Made by a program: the position numbers and the translations under genes
NCBI RefSeq assembly: GCF_030263895.1
Contig: NZ_CP127161.1
Location: 2,790,001 to 2,854,000, forward strand
Length of the DNA stretch: 64,000 bases
Direction: 5' to 3'
Source of the DNA: Proteiniborus sp. MB09-C3
GTDB taxonomy: Bacteria; Bacillota; Clostridia; Tissierellales; Proteiniboraceae
Part shown: in pieces, positions 24,552 through 33,417 of the stretch
How positions within the stretch are numbered: position 1 is the stretch's first letter
How the letters are laid out: every line of letters starts with the position of its first letter
Notes under the pieces: model-generated
The model's database searches: none
What the model saw: only the letters and a program-made list of their open reading frames with translations
What the model was told of the DNA's origin: nothing

Positions 24552-25397
24552 CTATTGAACTGCTGGTTGATTTTTAATAGCATTATCCATAATACTTTGA
24601 CGTTCTTCCTCTGATATGTCTGATAAAATTTCATTAATTTTTTCAGTTAACTTACTGCCCTTTACAACGCCTACAGCAATAGCTGTATCCTCATCTGATG
24701 TAACAAATCCATCTTCAAATTCTACAAATGTAAAGTTTTCATTAGCGGCTGTTGCACTAATTCCTTCTGGACGTTCAGAAACATATCCATCAATTATTCC
24801 TGATTCAAGGGCAACCCTCATAGCTGGAAAGTCATCCATAGCTGTTTCCTTTATAACACCTTGAATCTGATCTATTACTGTGTAGTGAAAAGTATTTAAT
24901 TGAGCTGTTACCTTGGCTCCTTTAAAATCTTGTATAGAAGTAGCTTCTTCATATTTACTGCCTTTTTTAACAACCATAACTAAATCTGATTTATAATAAT
25001 TATCCGAAAAATCGATTGACTCTGCACGTTCTGCTGTTGGTGACATACCAGCTATGATTGCATCTATTTTCCCTGAGGTTAAAGCTGGTAAAAGACCACC
25101 CCATTCAGTTTTTACAATTACTAGTTTTCTTCCTAATCCCTCAGCAATTTTCTTTGCAATTTCAACATCATATCCACCTGCATATTCTGAGTTTCCATCA
25201 ATTTTTACTCCACCATTAGAAGCATCCATTTGAGTCCAGTTAAATGGCGCATATCCTGCTTCAAGTCCTACTCTAAATGTTTCTTCTCCTGTCTCTGATG
25301 GTACATTTGCATCTCCTGAATTATTGCCAGAACCACATCCTGTTAACAAAATAACTGCTGATAAAAAAATTGCTACAAATGATAAAATTCTTTTCAT
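24552..25397 (-). CDS. Amino-acid ABC transporter substrate-binding lipoprotein (lysine)
   Basis: 281 residues. Lipoprotein signal peptide with lipobox LLTGC (Cys21), then a low-complexity GSGNNSGDA linker. The SBP_bac_3 fold follows: FRVGLEAGYAPFNWTQ opens lobe 1, AGGYDVEIAKKIAEGLG is the family signature, and IDAIIAGMSPTAERAESIDFS is the second conserved block. First gene of the transporter operon, directly behind a lysine riboswitch and attenuator, so lysine is the likely ligand. It is anchored on the outer face of the membrane. Confidence 0.94.
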   Translation of the reverse strand: MKRILSFVAIFLSAVILLTGCGSGNNSGDANVPSETGEETFRVGLEAGYAPFNWTQMDASNGGVKIDGNSEYAGGYDVEIAKKIAEGLGRKLVIVKTEWGGLLPALTSGKIDAIIAGMSPTAERAESIDFSDNYYKSDLVMVVKKGSKYEEATSIQDFKGAKVTAQLNTFHYTVIDQIQGVIKETAMDDFPAMRVALESGIIDGYVSERPEGISATAANENFTFVEFEDGFVTSDEDTAIAVGVVKGSKLTEKINEILSDISEEERQSIMDNAIKNQPAVQ

Positions 25398-25462
25398 TTA
25401 AATCTCCTCCTTATTTTTGTGTAAAGCGAAATGTCTTGGAGAAGAGTCCATCATAAAATAAA

Positions 25463-25490
25463 AAAACTCTGGGCTTTCACTCAGAGTTTT
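25463..25490 (-). terminator. Riboswitch-controlled terminator
   Basis: 9-bp stem AAAACTCTG/CAGAGTTTT with a long T run on the minus strand, placed between the lysine aptamer and the binding-protein gene: the expression platform for termination when lysine is plentiful. Confidence 0.9.
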
Positions 25491-25523
25491 ATACACACAA
25501 AAAATACAGCATGTGTTAAATTT

Positions 25524-25702
25524 GAATGATAGCTCTCCACAAATAGCTTTGTGACAGTTCTGCATATATTCTATGCAAAACCAACTATACAGCCTTAAAG
25601 CATCAGCTGTACGTTTCGGCAATATCTCCTTTCATATAGCTTCATTGTGCTTACCTCTGCTATATTACTAATAAATACTGCACCTCTACCTATTAAGTAT
25701 TC
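25524..25702 (-). promoter_or_regulatory. Lysine riboswitch (L box)
   Basis: Read on the minus strand, the leader has the L-box blocks in order: AGAGGTGC at the 5' side, then GAAAGGAGATATTGCCGAA, a T-rich GGTTTTGCAT...ATGCAGAACTGTCAC hairpin, and TGGAGAGCTATC closing the aptamer. These match the lysC leader of B. subtilis. A terminator follows. It indicates that the downstream ABC transporter imports lysine and is shut off by lysine. The rest of the 490-bp gap holds the promoter and AT-rich DNA. Confidence 0.93.
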
Positions 25703-25713
25703 ACTTTTAAATC

Positions 25714-25742
25714 ATTATGGACTAAATATCGAAATATGTCAA
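25714..25742 (-). promoter_or_regulatory. SigA promoter of the lysine transporter operon
   Basis: TTGACA (25737-25742, complement), a 17-bp spacer and CATAAT (25714-25719), just upstream of the riboswitch aptamer. Confidence 0.8.
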
Positions 25743-25887
25743 TAGAAATTTGAAATTCTTTTATTTGACTTAATTGATTTAATTGCAAAACTAAATTAGG
25801 CCCCTTTTTACATTGCAGTCTAATTTAATTTTACAAAGTCTAAGTTAGTTTTTCAATTAATCTTTATCGGCTAAAATACATTGAATG

Positions 25888-26802
25888 TTATAATCTACTT
25901 AGCTCCAATGCCAATTTAGCTGCTAATCTAGCATTGTTATAAACCAATTGTATATTTGATTCTAAGCTTTTACCCTTAGTTATATCCTTTACCTTTGAAA
26001 GTAAAAAAGGAGTTGCTTCTTTGCCTTTTATCCCATTATTTTCAGCCTCTACTAGAGCTTCATTTATTGCATTGTTTATGTTGTTATAGTCCATTTCATA
26101 TTCATAGGGTATTGGATTACCAATAACTAAGCCACCTTTTAAACCTATATCCCATTTAGCCTTCAATGCTCTAGCTAACTCAGTCTCAGAATCTACTCTA
26201 TAATCTGTCTTGAAACCACTTTTTCTAGTATAAAATGCTGGAAATTCATCAGTTCCAAAACCTATAACTGGTACTCCCTGTGTTTCTAGATATTCCAGTG
26301 TAAGCCCGATATCTAATATGGATTTTGCTCCTGCACATACTACCGCTACATCAGTATTGGCTAGTTCTTGTAAATCAGCAGAAATATCAAAGGTCTCCTG
26401 AGCCTGTCTATGAACACCACCAATTCCACCTGTGGCAAATACTTTTATTCCAGCCATAGCTGCAATTATCATGGTAGCTGCTACAGTAGTAGCACCATTC
26501 ATTTCTTTTGCAATAATAAAAGGCAAATCCCTTCTACTAGCTTTTACTACATCCTTACTATTTCCTAATATCTCTAATTCCTTCTCATCTAATCCAACTG
26601 TCAGTTTTCCTTTTAATATTGCAATAGTCGCTGGAACTGCTCCATTTTCTCTTACTATTCTTTCAACTTCCCTTGCAGTCTTTATATTTTCAGGATAAGG
26701 CATACCATGAGAAATAATAGTTGATTCTAGTGCAACTACTGGAAGCCCATTATTAAGTGCTTCTTCAATTTCTGGTTTTATTGATAAATATTCGCTTAAC
26801 AT
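25888..26802 (-). CDS. psuG: Pseudouridine-5'-phosphate glycosidase
   Basis: 304 residues. Cleaves the C-C bond of pseudouridine 5'-phosphate to uracil and ribose 5-phosphate. The family's N-terminal [15 protein letters not shown], the GKLTVGL region and [20 protein letters not shown] (active-site and Mn-binding loop) are all present. The ATG used has GAGGAGTG eight bases upstream; a GTG three codons earlier lies inside that ribosome site. It starts one base after the psuK stop codon, so the two are translationally coupled. Full family length. Confidence 0.95.
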   Translation of the reverse strand: MLSEYLSIKPEIEEALNNGLPVVALESTIISHGMPYPENIKTAREVERIVRENGAVPATIAILKGKLTVGLDEKELEILGNSKDVVKASRRDLPFIIAKEMNGATTVAATMIIAAMAGIKVFATGGIGGVHRQAQETFDISADLQELANTDVAVVCAGAKSILDIGLTLEYLETQGVPVIGFGTDEFPAFYTRKSGFKTDYRVDSETELARALKAKWDIGLKGGLVIGNPIPYEYEMDYNNINNAINEALVEAENNGIKGKEATPFLLSKVKDITKGKSLESNIQLVYNNARLAAKLALELSRL

Positions 26803-26803
26803 A

Positions 26804-27889
26804 TTATTCACTCCTCATTTTCTTAAATATATTTTCAGCTGATATGTTTGGATTTATTGTGTTTTCATGACTTAAAGCCATCTCTGCCGCATACATAGAA
26901 AAATGTATTGCATCATCTATTTTCATATCATTAATGTAGCTGTAGACTAGTCCAGCCATAAATGCATCTCCTGCACCAGTAGCATTTACCACTTTTACAT
27001 TTGGAGAGCTTACATATTTTTGAGTATATTCATCTTTATAAAATACTCCTCTTTCACCTAAAGTGATAAATATTCTTTTCAATCCTTTATTCAACAATAT
27101 TTCTGCAGCCTTTTCAATATCTTTATTGTCAATTATTTTAATACCTGTTAGCTCTTCAGTTTCATAGATATTTGGCTTAATTGTATGGAAATAACCGATC
27201 AAATCTTTAACCTTATTAGCTTTCGCAGTGGATACTGTATCTATGAAAAAGTCCTTGTATCTAAAATTACTTAAGAGATATTCAATTAAATCCTGTGATA
27301 AATTGGTGTCTATTACTATGGCAGACGAGTTTTCAATAATATGAGCTTTTGCTTTTATAAAATCAATATTCAGATAATCAATGATATCCATATCTGAAAT
27401 TGCCACCTTCATATCTCCATTTTCATCTAATACAGATAAATAAGAGGAAGATGGCAGGTTTTTCAAGACAAGGCAATTGTCAATATCAATCCCTGCACTT
27501 CTACACTCATAGGATATTTTATCACCATATAAATCTTCACCAAAAGCTGATATTAATTTTGTTTTAGCGCCTAGCCTAGATAAATTCTCTGCTATATTTC
27601 TACCTACCCCTCCAGCTGAAACTTTTACTATTCCTGGGTTTGAATCATTTAGTTTTAATTTACATAGAGAAAATCCCTGGATATCAACATTTGCTCCACC
27701 AATAACTGTCACATAAGCCTCTTCATTTAAAACATACCCTTTTCCTTTGATATACCCTTTTTTAGTCAGATTGCTAATATGAACTGCTACAGAAGATCTA
27801 GTAATGCCTAAATAATCTGCAATTTCCTGCTGACTTATCATAGGATTTTTCTTTATCATTGAAAGTATTTCTTTTTCTCTTAAGGTCAT
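26804..27889 (-). CDS. psuK: PfkB-family pseudouridine kinase with N-terminal HTH
   Basis: 361 residues. Residues 1-55 form a winged helix ([39 protein letters not shown]), followed by a PfkB sugar/nucleoside kinase domain from [13 protein letters not shown]. The catalytic [13 protein letters not shown] is near residue 310. Partnership with psuG implies phosphorylation of pseudouridine to its 5'-phosphate. The fused DNA-binding domain suggests it may also regulate its own operon, as proposed for YeiI-type proteins. The ATG follows GGTGAT closely; a TTG four codons earlier is also in frame. Confidence 0.9.
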   Translation of the reverse strand: MTLREKEILSMIKKNPMISQQEIADYLGITRSSVAVHISNLTKKGYIKGKGYVLNEEAYVTVIGGANVDIQGFSLCKLKLNDSNPGIVKVSAGGVGRNIAENLSRLGAKTKLISAFGEDLYGDKISYECRSAGIDIDNCLVLKNLPSSSYLSVLDENGDMKVAISDMDIIDYLNIDFIKAKAHIIENSSAIVIDTNLSQDLIEYLLSNFRYKDFFIDTVSTAKANKVKDLIGYFHTIKPNIYETEELTGIKIIDNKDIEKAAEILLNKGLKRIFITLGERGVFYKDEYTQKYVSSPNVKVVNATGAGDAFMAGLVYSYINDMKIDDAIHFSMYAAEMALSHENTINPNISAENIFKKMRSE

Positions 27890-27934
27890 ATTTATCACCA
27901 ACTTTTGTTTATAATCTAAGCTTATGCTTATTTT

Positions 27935-27963
27935 AGTATATCAGAATTATTTCTAGTTTTCAA
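27935..27963 (-). promoter_or_regulatory. SigA promoter of psuK-psuG
   Basis: TTGAAA (27958-27963, complement), a 17-bp spacer and TATACT (27935-27940), 45 bp before the psuK start. Confidence 0.75.
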
Positions 27964-27968
27964 TCAAA

Positions 27969-28001
27969 AAAGTAGCAGCCAAAACTAAGGCTTGCTACTT
28001 T
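27969..28001 (-). terminator. Terminator of the gene at 28058
   Basis: Stem AAAGTAGCA/TGCTACTTT with an inner GCC/GGC pair and six T on the minus strand. It abuts the -35 of the psuK promoter. Confidence 0.88.
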
Positions 28002-28057
28002 TATTTTTAAATTTATACTATAATTATATACACAACTACTTTTGTCCAATATAGATT

Positions 28058-28594
28058 TTACTTTAAAAGCTCAATAATTTTTTCTTTAATGAAGTCACTA
28101 ATCTCTAATTCACCTATATAAGTTTTCTCATCAACAAAATCTGGTCTTACTCTAAAGAAGTTTATTATCAGCTTATCGCTAGATATTACATACTCTTCTG
28201 TATGGAAAGGTACAAAAAATACTTCAATAGTCTCGTAATCCTTGCTTTCTTTAACAGAATTTATTTCATCTACTATTGAATCTAGATTTAACTTCTTTAT
28301 TGGCTGCAGTATTGCATCAGTATATTCTAAGTCTTCTAACATCCAAAGATTATTGTTCCAGAATCTTCCTTCCTTCTTGTTTTTACTTTGAAATGGTTCT
28401 CTATTAGATACTGCACTCATGGCTCTTCTCACTGATTCTCCATCGAATTCTTCATCATATATGAGTTCAAAGCCTTCCATACCTGCAACATCATTTAAGT
28501 ATTTTTCAGTGACTTTTTCTCTATCATTTGTAGCTTGCCAAAAGAACAGCATTGCCTCTACTGTATCAAAGTTTACTTTTATTCTTTGTACCAT
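28058..28594 (-). CDS. Hypothetical protein, possibly TDE2712 family
   Basis: 178 residues, soluble, acidic, no signal peptide. It starts VQRIKVNFDTVEAMLFFWQA and has a conserved-looking GRFWNNNLWMLEDLEYTD block in the middle and FFRVRPDFVDEKTYIGELE near the end. From memory it resembles proteins annotated as TDE2712 family, whose function is unknown; I cannot confirm this. It follows the SEC-C protein gene by 52 bp and is probably co-transcribed with it. GGGAGG precedes the ATG. Confidence 0.6.
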   Translation of the reverse strand: MVQRIKVNFDTVEAMLFFWQATNDREKVTEKYLNDVAGMEGFELIYDEEFDGESVRRAMSAVSNREPFQSKNKKEGRFWNNNLWMLEDLEYTDAILQPIKKLNLDSIVDEINSVKESKDYETIEVFFVPFHTEEYVISSDKLIINFFRVRPDFVDEKTYIGELEISDFIKEKIIELLK

Positions 28595-28646
28595 TACAAT
28601 TCCTCCCAGTTCTCTTGTATATTAGCTTCACATATATATTTACATA

Positions 28647-29144
28647 TTATTGTCCACAACATTTTTTGTATTTTTTCCCGCTTCCGCATGGACAAGGATC
28701 ATTTCTGCCAACTTTTTTATCTTTAACTACTGTTTTAGAACTTCTATATTCTTTTGTTATCTCTTTCCTTCTTTCTTGAGTTAATATATCATCCCATTGA
28801 GGTAATTCATAAAGCCATGGTGCTTTTGCATTAAGCATATTGAAGTATAGCTTTTCAAAATCAATTTCTAGCTCTATTTCGCTATCTTCCTCTAGGTTTT
28901 CTAAATCAAGAGAGTTCACTAAGCTTGTATTTATACCATCTAAAAATCCTGTGAATGTGACAGCATCTAAATCAAACTTTTCAGCAAGCTCTTTTAATTT
29001 TCCCTGTATAGCATTATTTTTACCTTCTAATATACTTGCATATACGCTTTTTTCTTGCTCTAAATATACTTCCCAAAACTTATTATATTCTTTTTGATCT
29101 CTTTCTTCATAAGCTGTTTCTGACCACTCTTTATATAGACCCAT
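28647..29144 (-). CDS. SEC-C metal-binding domain protein
   Basis: 165 residues. Residues 1-135 are helical and acidic, and the C-terminal 22 residues form a SEC-C zinc motif: [18 protein letters not shown] with C-x-C-x(8)-C-C. SEC-C motifs end SecA, where they bind SecB and ribosomes, and occur in many small proteins of unknown role. The N-terminal part ([32 protein letters not shown]) recurs in clostridial SEC-C proteins. It lies between asnS and the 28058 gene. AGGAGGAGAT precedes the ATG. Confidence 0.85.
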   Translation of the reverse strand: MGLYKEWSETAYEERDQKEYNKFWEVYLEQEKSVYASILEGKNNAIQGKLKELAEKFDLDAVTFTGFLDGINTSLVNSLDLENLEEDSEIELEIDFEKLYFNMLNAKAPWLYELPQWDDILTQERRKEITKEYRSSKTVVKDKKVGRNDPCPCGSGKKYKKCCGQ

Positions 29145-29237
29145 ATCTATCTCCTCCTAAAAATAACTAAGTTAATCTATCCCTATTAGCTATGTCACTA
29201 ATTGAAATAGCTAGCATTATTAATAATATTACTTAAA

Positions 29238-30629
29238 TTAAAATTCAGCTGAATTTACTGTTCTAGGGAAAGGAATTACATCTCTGATATTACTCATTCC
29301 TGTCAGATACATAATAGCTCTTTCAAACCCTAACCCGAAGCCAGCATGTTTAGTTCCACCATATTTTCTTAAATCTAAATACCACCAATAATCCTTACTA
29401 TCAAGTCCCATTTCTTCCATTCTTTTTTCTAAAACTTCAAGTCTTTCTTCTCTTTGACTTCCTCCTATAATCTCTCCAATACCAGGTACTAGTAAATCCA
29501 TTGCCGCAACAGTCTTATTATCATCATTTAATCTCATATAGAAGGCTTTTATATCCTTTGGATAGTCAGTTACGAATACAGGCTTCTTAAACACTTCCTC
29601 AGTTAAATATCTTTCGTGCTCTGTTTGAAGATCACATCCCCATGAAACAGGATATTCAAATCTATCTTTAACTTTTTCTAGTATCTCAATTGCTTCCGTA
29701 TAGGTAACAGTACCAAAATCAGAGTTCACTATATTGTTAAGTCTTTCAATTAATCCTTTGTCAATAAAGGAGTTGAAAAATTCCATTTCTTCAGGAGCAT
29801 TTTCCATGACATATTCTATAATATATTTTAGCATATCTTCAGCTAATTCCATATCATCTGTTAAATCCGCAAAAGTAATTTCTGGCTCTATCATCCAGAA
29901 CTCAGCAGCATGTCTTGCAGTATTTGAATTTTCTGCCCTAAATGTAGGACCAAAAGTATAGACATTTCTAAATGCTAAAGCATAGCTTTCTGCTTCAAGC
30001 TGACCACTTACTGTTAAATTTGTTTCTTTACCAAAAAAGTCTTGTGAATAATCAATCCTTCCAGCTTTATCCTTAGGTACATTTAACATGTCAAGAGTGG
30101 AAACTCTAAACATTTCTCCCGCTCCTTCAGCATCACTTCCAGTAATAATAGGTGTGTGAACATAGACAAATCCTCTTTCTTGAAAAAACTTATGGATTGC
30201 ATAGGCTGCTAGAGATCTTACCCTAAATACTGCTGAAAAAGTATTGCTTCTTGGTCTCAAATGAGCGATGGTTCTTAGATACTCCATGCTATGTCTTTTC
30301 TTCTGTAGTGGAAAGTCTACACTTGAATATCCTTCTAATTCTATTCTTTCAGCTTTAATTTCAAATGGTTGCTTTGCATTAGGTGTTTCTACTAACATTC
30401 CTTCAATTTTTAATGCAGAGCTTATTGGATACTTAGACACTTCTTCAAAGCTTGGCAATGTTTCATCATATACTATCTGGATGTTTTTGAAAAAGCTACC
30501 ATCATTTATTTCGATAAACCCAAAAGATTTAGAACTTCTAATAGTTCTTACCCATCCTGCTACTTTAAGAGTTTTTCCTAAGTACTCTTCTTTATGTCTA
30601 TAAATATCTTTTACTAATGTATAACTCAT
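29238..30629 (-). CDS. asnS: Asparagine--tRNA ligase
   Basis: 463-residue class IIb synthetase. The OB-fold anticodon domain ([20 protein letters not shown]) spans residues 22-120. Class II motif 2 appears in [20 protein letters not shown] near residue 228, and motif 3 in [15 protein letters not shown] near 435. The C-terminus ([10 protein letters not shown]) is typical of AsnRS and differs from AspRS and LysRS. The T-box in front reads an asparagine codon. AAAGGAGG precedes the ATG. Confidence 0.97.
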   Translation of the reverse strand: MSYTLVKDIYRHKEEYLGKTLKVAGWVRTIRSSKSFGFIEINDGSFFKNIQIVYDETLPSFEEVSKYPISSALKIEGMLVETPNAKQPFEIKAERIELEGYSSVDFPLQKKRHSMEYLRTIAHLRPRSNTFSAVFRVRSLAAYAIHKFFQERGFVYVHTPIITGSDAEGAGEMFRVSTLDMLNVPKDKAGRIDYSQDFFGKETNLTVSGQLEAESYALAFRNVYTFGPTFRAENSNTARHAAEFWMIEPEITFADLTDDMELAEDMLKYIIEYVMENAPEEMEFFNSFIDKGLIERLNNIVNSDFGTVTYTEAIEILEKVKDRFEYPVSWGCDLQTEHERYLTEEVFKKPVFVTDYPKDIKAFYMRLNDDNKTVAAMDLLVPGIGEIIGGSQREERLEVLEKRMEEMGLDSKDYWWYLDLRKYGGTKHAGFGLGFERAIMYLTGMSNIRDVIPFPRTVNSAEF

Positions 30630-30970
30630 AATACTTCCTCCTTTTTATTAATTTTTATAATTATTTTATTTTTAACTTCAGATAATTTAAAGCAATAAAA
30701 AAAGCCCCTCCTTCCCATAAAGGGACGAAAGGCTATATTTCGCGGTACCACCCTAATTGTCATATTATATGACCAACTTTATAAAAGTACTATTCAATAC
30801 TGCTCGCTAATAACGGTGCGATTCCGTCTAAGTCTACTCTCTTTGGATTTCGGTTAGAGACTCTGAGATGTTCTTCAATATAGATTTCGTGCCAACCTTC
30901 CACCATAGTCAGCTCTCTATAACTACCTTCTATATCTACTCTTCTCTTCATAGTCTTTTTTGTTTTATTT
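30630..30970 (-). promoter_or_regulatory. T-box leader of asnS (tRNA-Asn sensing)
   Basis: The T-box core AGGGTGGTACCGCG is at 30741-30754 (complement), with a terminator immediately downstream. Stem I contains AGAGAGCTGACTATGG and a specifier loop reading GAAGAACATC, in which AAC (Asn) lies at 30870-30872. The specifier matches the gene it controls. Confidence 0.93.
30703..30734 (-). terminator. T-box attenuator terminator of asnS
   Basis: AGCC...TTTATGGGA...GGCT hairpin with inner CCC/GGG pairing, followed by seven T on the minus strand and overlapping the antiterminator region. Confidence 0.85.
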
Positions 30971-30976
30971 ACCAGT

Positions 30977-31005
30977 ATTATAATATTTAACAAATCTTTT
31001 GTCAA
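30977..31005 (-). promoter_or_regulatory. SigA promoter of asnS
   Basis: TTGACA (31000-31005, complement), a 17-bp spacer and TATAAT (30977-30982): full consensus. Confidence 0.9.
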
Positions 31006-31174
31006 ATATTATTTGTAATTATAAATTTAAATATTCACCAAATATTACAAAACTTAATATACAAGATTTTACTATAAAATTTTATCTTTAGTATTATAAG
31101 TACTTCTCCATATTAGTTAGTATCCCACTTTATCTAATTAAGTTACCTATTTATACTAGTTAATAATAATTATT

Positions 31175-31257
31175 ATGCTATGATACTTAGAGTTTGTAAG
31201 CCTGCCTCGGCTGAACTGACTTCCCTAACAAATTCTTTAAGCCTCAGTTCAATTCGA
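31175..31257 (-). other. GC-richer island with inverted repeat in a 470-bp gap
   Basis: The gap 31006-31478 is mostly AT-rich without genes. 31190-31257 is GC-richer and contains TGAACTGA (31212-31219) and TCAGTTCA (31244-31251). The minus strand has a 28-codon open stretch between stops (…LRLKEFVREVSSAEAGLQ…) without an ATG. It may be a remnant of a repeated element or a small structured RNA. The gap also holds the asnS promoter and the terminator at 31421-31449. Confidence 0.3.
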
Positions 31258-31420
31258 TTTTATATTATCTAGCAAATCAAGTTTAGTCATTTACAATTTA
31301 CTAAAATCGCAAAAAATATTTGCACATTTTTATTAGTTAATCATATTATAATAATGAAAAGCTTTTGTACCTTGATATCTATAGCAAAATCCCTGATATG
31401 GTCTTTAAATGAAAACAAAT

Positions 31421-31449
31421 AAACATCTGGGTATAAAACCCAGATGTTT
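31421..31449 (-). terminator. Terminator of the spore-layer gene at 31479
   Basis: Perfect 12-bp stem AAACATCTGGGT/ACCCAGATGTTT with a T-rich tail on the minus strand. Confidence 0.85.
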
Positions 31450-31478
31450 AATAGTAGAATCTATTATTTAGAGTTTTC

Positions 31479-32306
31479 TTATTCACAAGTAGATGAACAA
31501 GAATAGCCTCCTGTGTCACCTATAGCTACTTGACGCTTTTGTAAAATCTTCAATGTTATGAATATTACCATTTTTTCTTCAATATTCTTGAAAATTCTTT
31601 CTTCAAATGGAATCTCTGCTCTGTGAGGCTTAGCAGGAAATAAGAACTCATCAAATTCTACAATTCTACTGCTGATCAATTCACAGAAAGGAAGCTCATT
31701 GAAGAATTCTGTTGATATTTGATTGAATTCAGATAAGTCACCAGATAATAATTTGTCTTTTTCTGCGAATTCTGGTCCGTGTAGATCTTGTTTTCTAAAG
31801 TATTCGAATTCTGATTCACTTCTGTTTATAATAGGTGCAGGAGCCGTTCCATTAAAATTAACTGGTGTTGTGAATTTAAATGGTACATCTATTGTGCAGT
31901 GCTTAATATCTCCACATAATCCTTTTACATTTGAGCAGCCAAGTGTAGCATACTCAATATTCTTTCTTACAAAACCTTTTACAAATAGCATGTTAGTATT
32001 TTGTAATAATAGACATTGAGTAATCTTTAGATGTTTTTTAATATTTTTAATTTCTATAGCTGGTTCTGGTAGTTCAATTATTGAATCTACATTCACTTGT
32101 ACTGTAAGCTCTGCTAAAACAACAGGTACCTTAGCCACTACTCCAGAAACTATAGGTGCTAAGTTTACAGGAGCGTTAACAGCATCAACTAACGTAGTAG
32201 AAGTGATGTCTGTGCACACTGATTTTCCTGGCTTACACACATTACAAGTTTCTTGTTTACCATAGTTTACCTTTGATCCATATTGATTATTGTCTAGATA
32301 AGACAT
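31479..32306 (-). CDS. CsxC-like clostridial spore exosporium/coat protein, Cys-rich ends
   Basis: 275 residues resembling the CsxC-type clostridial spore proteins. Conserved blocks: VVAKVPVVLAELTVQVNVDS, then QCLLLQNTNMLFVKGFVRKN, IDVPFKFTTPVN, and FNELPFCELISSRIVEFDE. The N-terminus has CNVCKPGKSVC and the C-terminus YSCSSTCE, so disulfide cross-linking in the spore layer is plausible. A diverged paralogue lies just upstream at 32475. AAGGAGGT precedes the ATG. The family name is from memory; the spore-layer role is inferred from family and context. Confidence 0.65.
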   Translation of the reverse strand: MSYLDNNQYGSKVNYGKQETCNVCKPGKSVCTDITSTTLVDAVNAPVNLAPIVSGVVAKVPVVLAELTVQVNVDSIIELPEPAIEIKNIKKHLKITQCLLLQNTNMLFVKGFVRKNIEYATLGCSNVKGLCGDIKHCTIDVPFKFTTPVNFNGTAPAPIINRSESEFEYFRKQDLHGPEFAEKDKLLSGDLSEFNQISTEFFNELPFCELISSRIVEFDEFLFPAKPHRAEIPFEERIFKNIEEKMVIFITLKILQKRQVAIGDTGGYSCSSTCE

Positions 32307-32335
32307 CGGTTTACCTCCTTAAAAACTATTCCTAA

Positions 32336-32363
32336 ATATGAGACTTTTCTTTCTGTCTCATAT
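32336..32363. repeat. Short hairpin in leader of the CsxC-like gene
   Basis: Perfect 9-bp arms ATATGAGAC (32336-32344) and GTCTCATAT (32355-32363), about 30 bp upstream of the start codon. It could be a 5' mRNA stabiliser or a weak terminator of the upstream paralogue. Confidence 0.5.
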
Positions 32364-32474
32364 CCTAGTACATAGTATTCGGGGGTGTTTTTTTAGTTAC
32401 ACTTTTCTCATAAATTTCTTGATTAATACCTTAGATATATTTTTGATTTACTAAATGTGACCAAGCACCACATC

Positions 32475-33281
32475 TCAAGGCATCATAGGAATAGAAACCA
32501 GTCGATTTTGTAAAATTCTTATTTCAACATAGAGAACTCCTTCTCCTTCAATTGCATAAATTCCCTGTTGTATAGAGATATTATCATTTTCTGTTTTGAT
32601 TTCTATTAGTTTTTCAGACTCTATTATTTTGCTGCTGGTAATTTCACAGTACGGTACTTCATTATAATACTCGTTGGTAATTTGATTGAAATAGTTAAAA
32701 TCATCATACACTATATTTTCATTTTCATCTAAATCAAAATTTAAATATTCATTGTTTTTGATGTATTTGAATTCTTCTGCTGTGTTCTTTATAATCTCTT
32801 GAGGCTCCATTATATTATATTTAATATTAGTTGTACACTTAAATGGTATATCTAGAATTAGAGTTTGCACTGCACCATATGTTTTATCGCTGTTTGAAGA
32901 AGTATTTGTATAGTATTCTATACTCTTCTTTACAGAACCTTTAATAAATAGTACATCGGTGTCTTGCATTATATTACATTGATGAATATTTACTTTCTTT
33001 GCTATCTCCTTTATCTGGAGAATAGGTTCAGAGATTTCAATTAAAGAATTTATATTAATTTGAACTGTAAAGGCAGCAAGCATTACTGGAATTTTAGCTA
33101 TTGCACCTGATTTTAGAGATATTATTTCTACCTCTTCATTTGGACAATTTTCTATAAGTTTTTCTTCTCTCCACCTTTCCCCGTTCCACGCTTTTTTATA
33201 TTGCTGTGATATATGTACTACATTAGAGTTTTCATATAATACTTTATAACTTTCTGAGTGTTCAACCCTTACATTTACCAT
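32475..33281 (-). CDS. Diverged paralogue of the CsxC-like spore protein
   Basis: 268 residues that align block by block with the 31479 product: IAKIPVMLAAFTVQININSL, HQCNIMQDTDVLFIKGSVKK, LDIPFKCTTNIKY, YNEVPYCEITSSKIIESE and VEIRILQNRLVSI. It lacks the Cys clusters at both ends that the neighbour has, and its N-terminus is different and charged (SESYKVLYENSNVVHISQQY). The ATG follows AAGAGGTG; the longer upstream frame passes through that site. Tandem duplication followed by divergence is likely. Confidence 0.6.
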   Translation of the reverse strand: MVNVRVEHSESYKVLYENSNVVHISQQYKKAWNGERWREEKLIENCPNEEVEIISLKSGAIAKIPVMLAAFTVQININSLIEISEPILQIKEIAKKVNIHQCNIMQDTDVLFIKGSVKKSIEYYTNTSSNSDKTYGAVQTLILDIPFKCTTNIKYNIMEPQEIIKNTAEEFKYIKNNEYLNFDLDENENIVYDDFNYFNQITNEYYNEVPYCEITSSKIIESEKLIEIKTENDNISIQQGIYAIEGEGVLYVEIRILQNRLVSIPMMP

Positions 33282-33382
33282 TTTTTCACCTCTTTTTATC
33301 AAATCCAAAAATAATTAAAAATATTTTCTATATTTATACTATTCTATTGAGACTATTAAGTTCCGATTTGCAAAAAAATAAA

Positions 33383-33408
33383 TAAGGAACAAATATATCT
33401 GTTCCTTA
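33383..33408 (-). terminator. Terminator of rarA
   Basis: 8-bp stem TAAGGAAC/GTTCCTTA with a T-rich tail on the minus strand just past the rarA stop. Confidence 0.78.
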
Positions 33409-33417
33409 GAGTAGAAT

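Noticed and set aside
25398-25622. 74-codon minus-strand reading frame upstream of the lysine-binding protein
   Set aside because: It runs through the lysine riboswitch aptamer and its terminator. RNA structure explains the sequence; no ribosome site.
25750-25887. Weak inverted repeat (AAATTAG/CTAATTT) after psuG as terminator
   Set aside because: Seven-base AT stem with a large loop; too weak to separate from chance in this base composition.
30790-31005. 71-codon minus-strand reading frame upstream of asnS
   Set aside because: It lies inside the T-box leader and includes the promoter -35 and -10; the conserved sequence is RNA, not protein.
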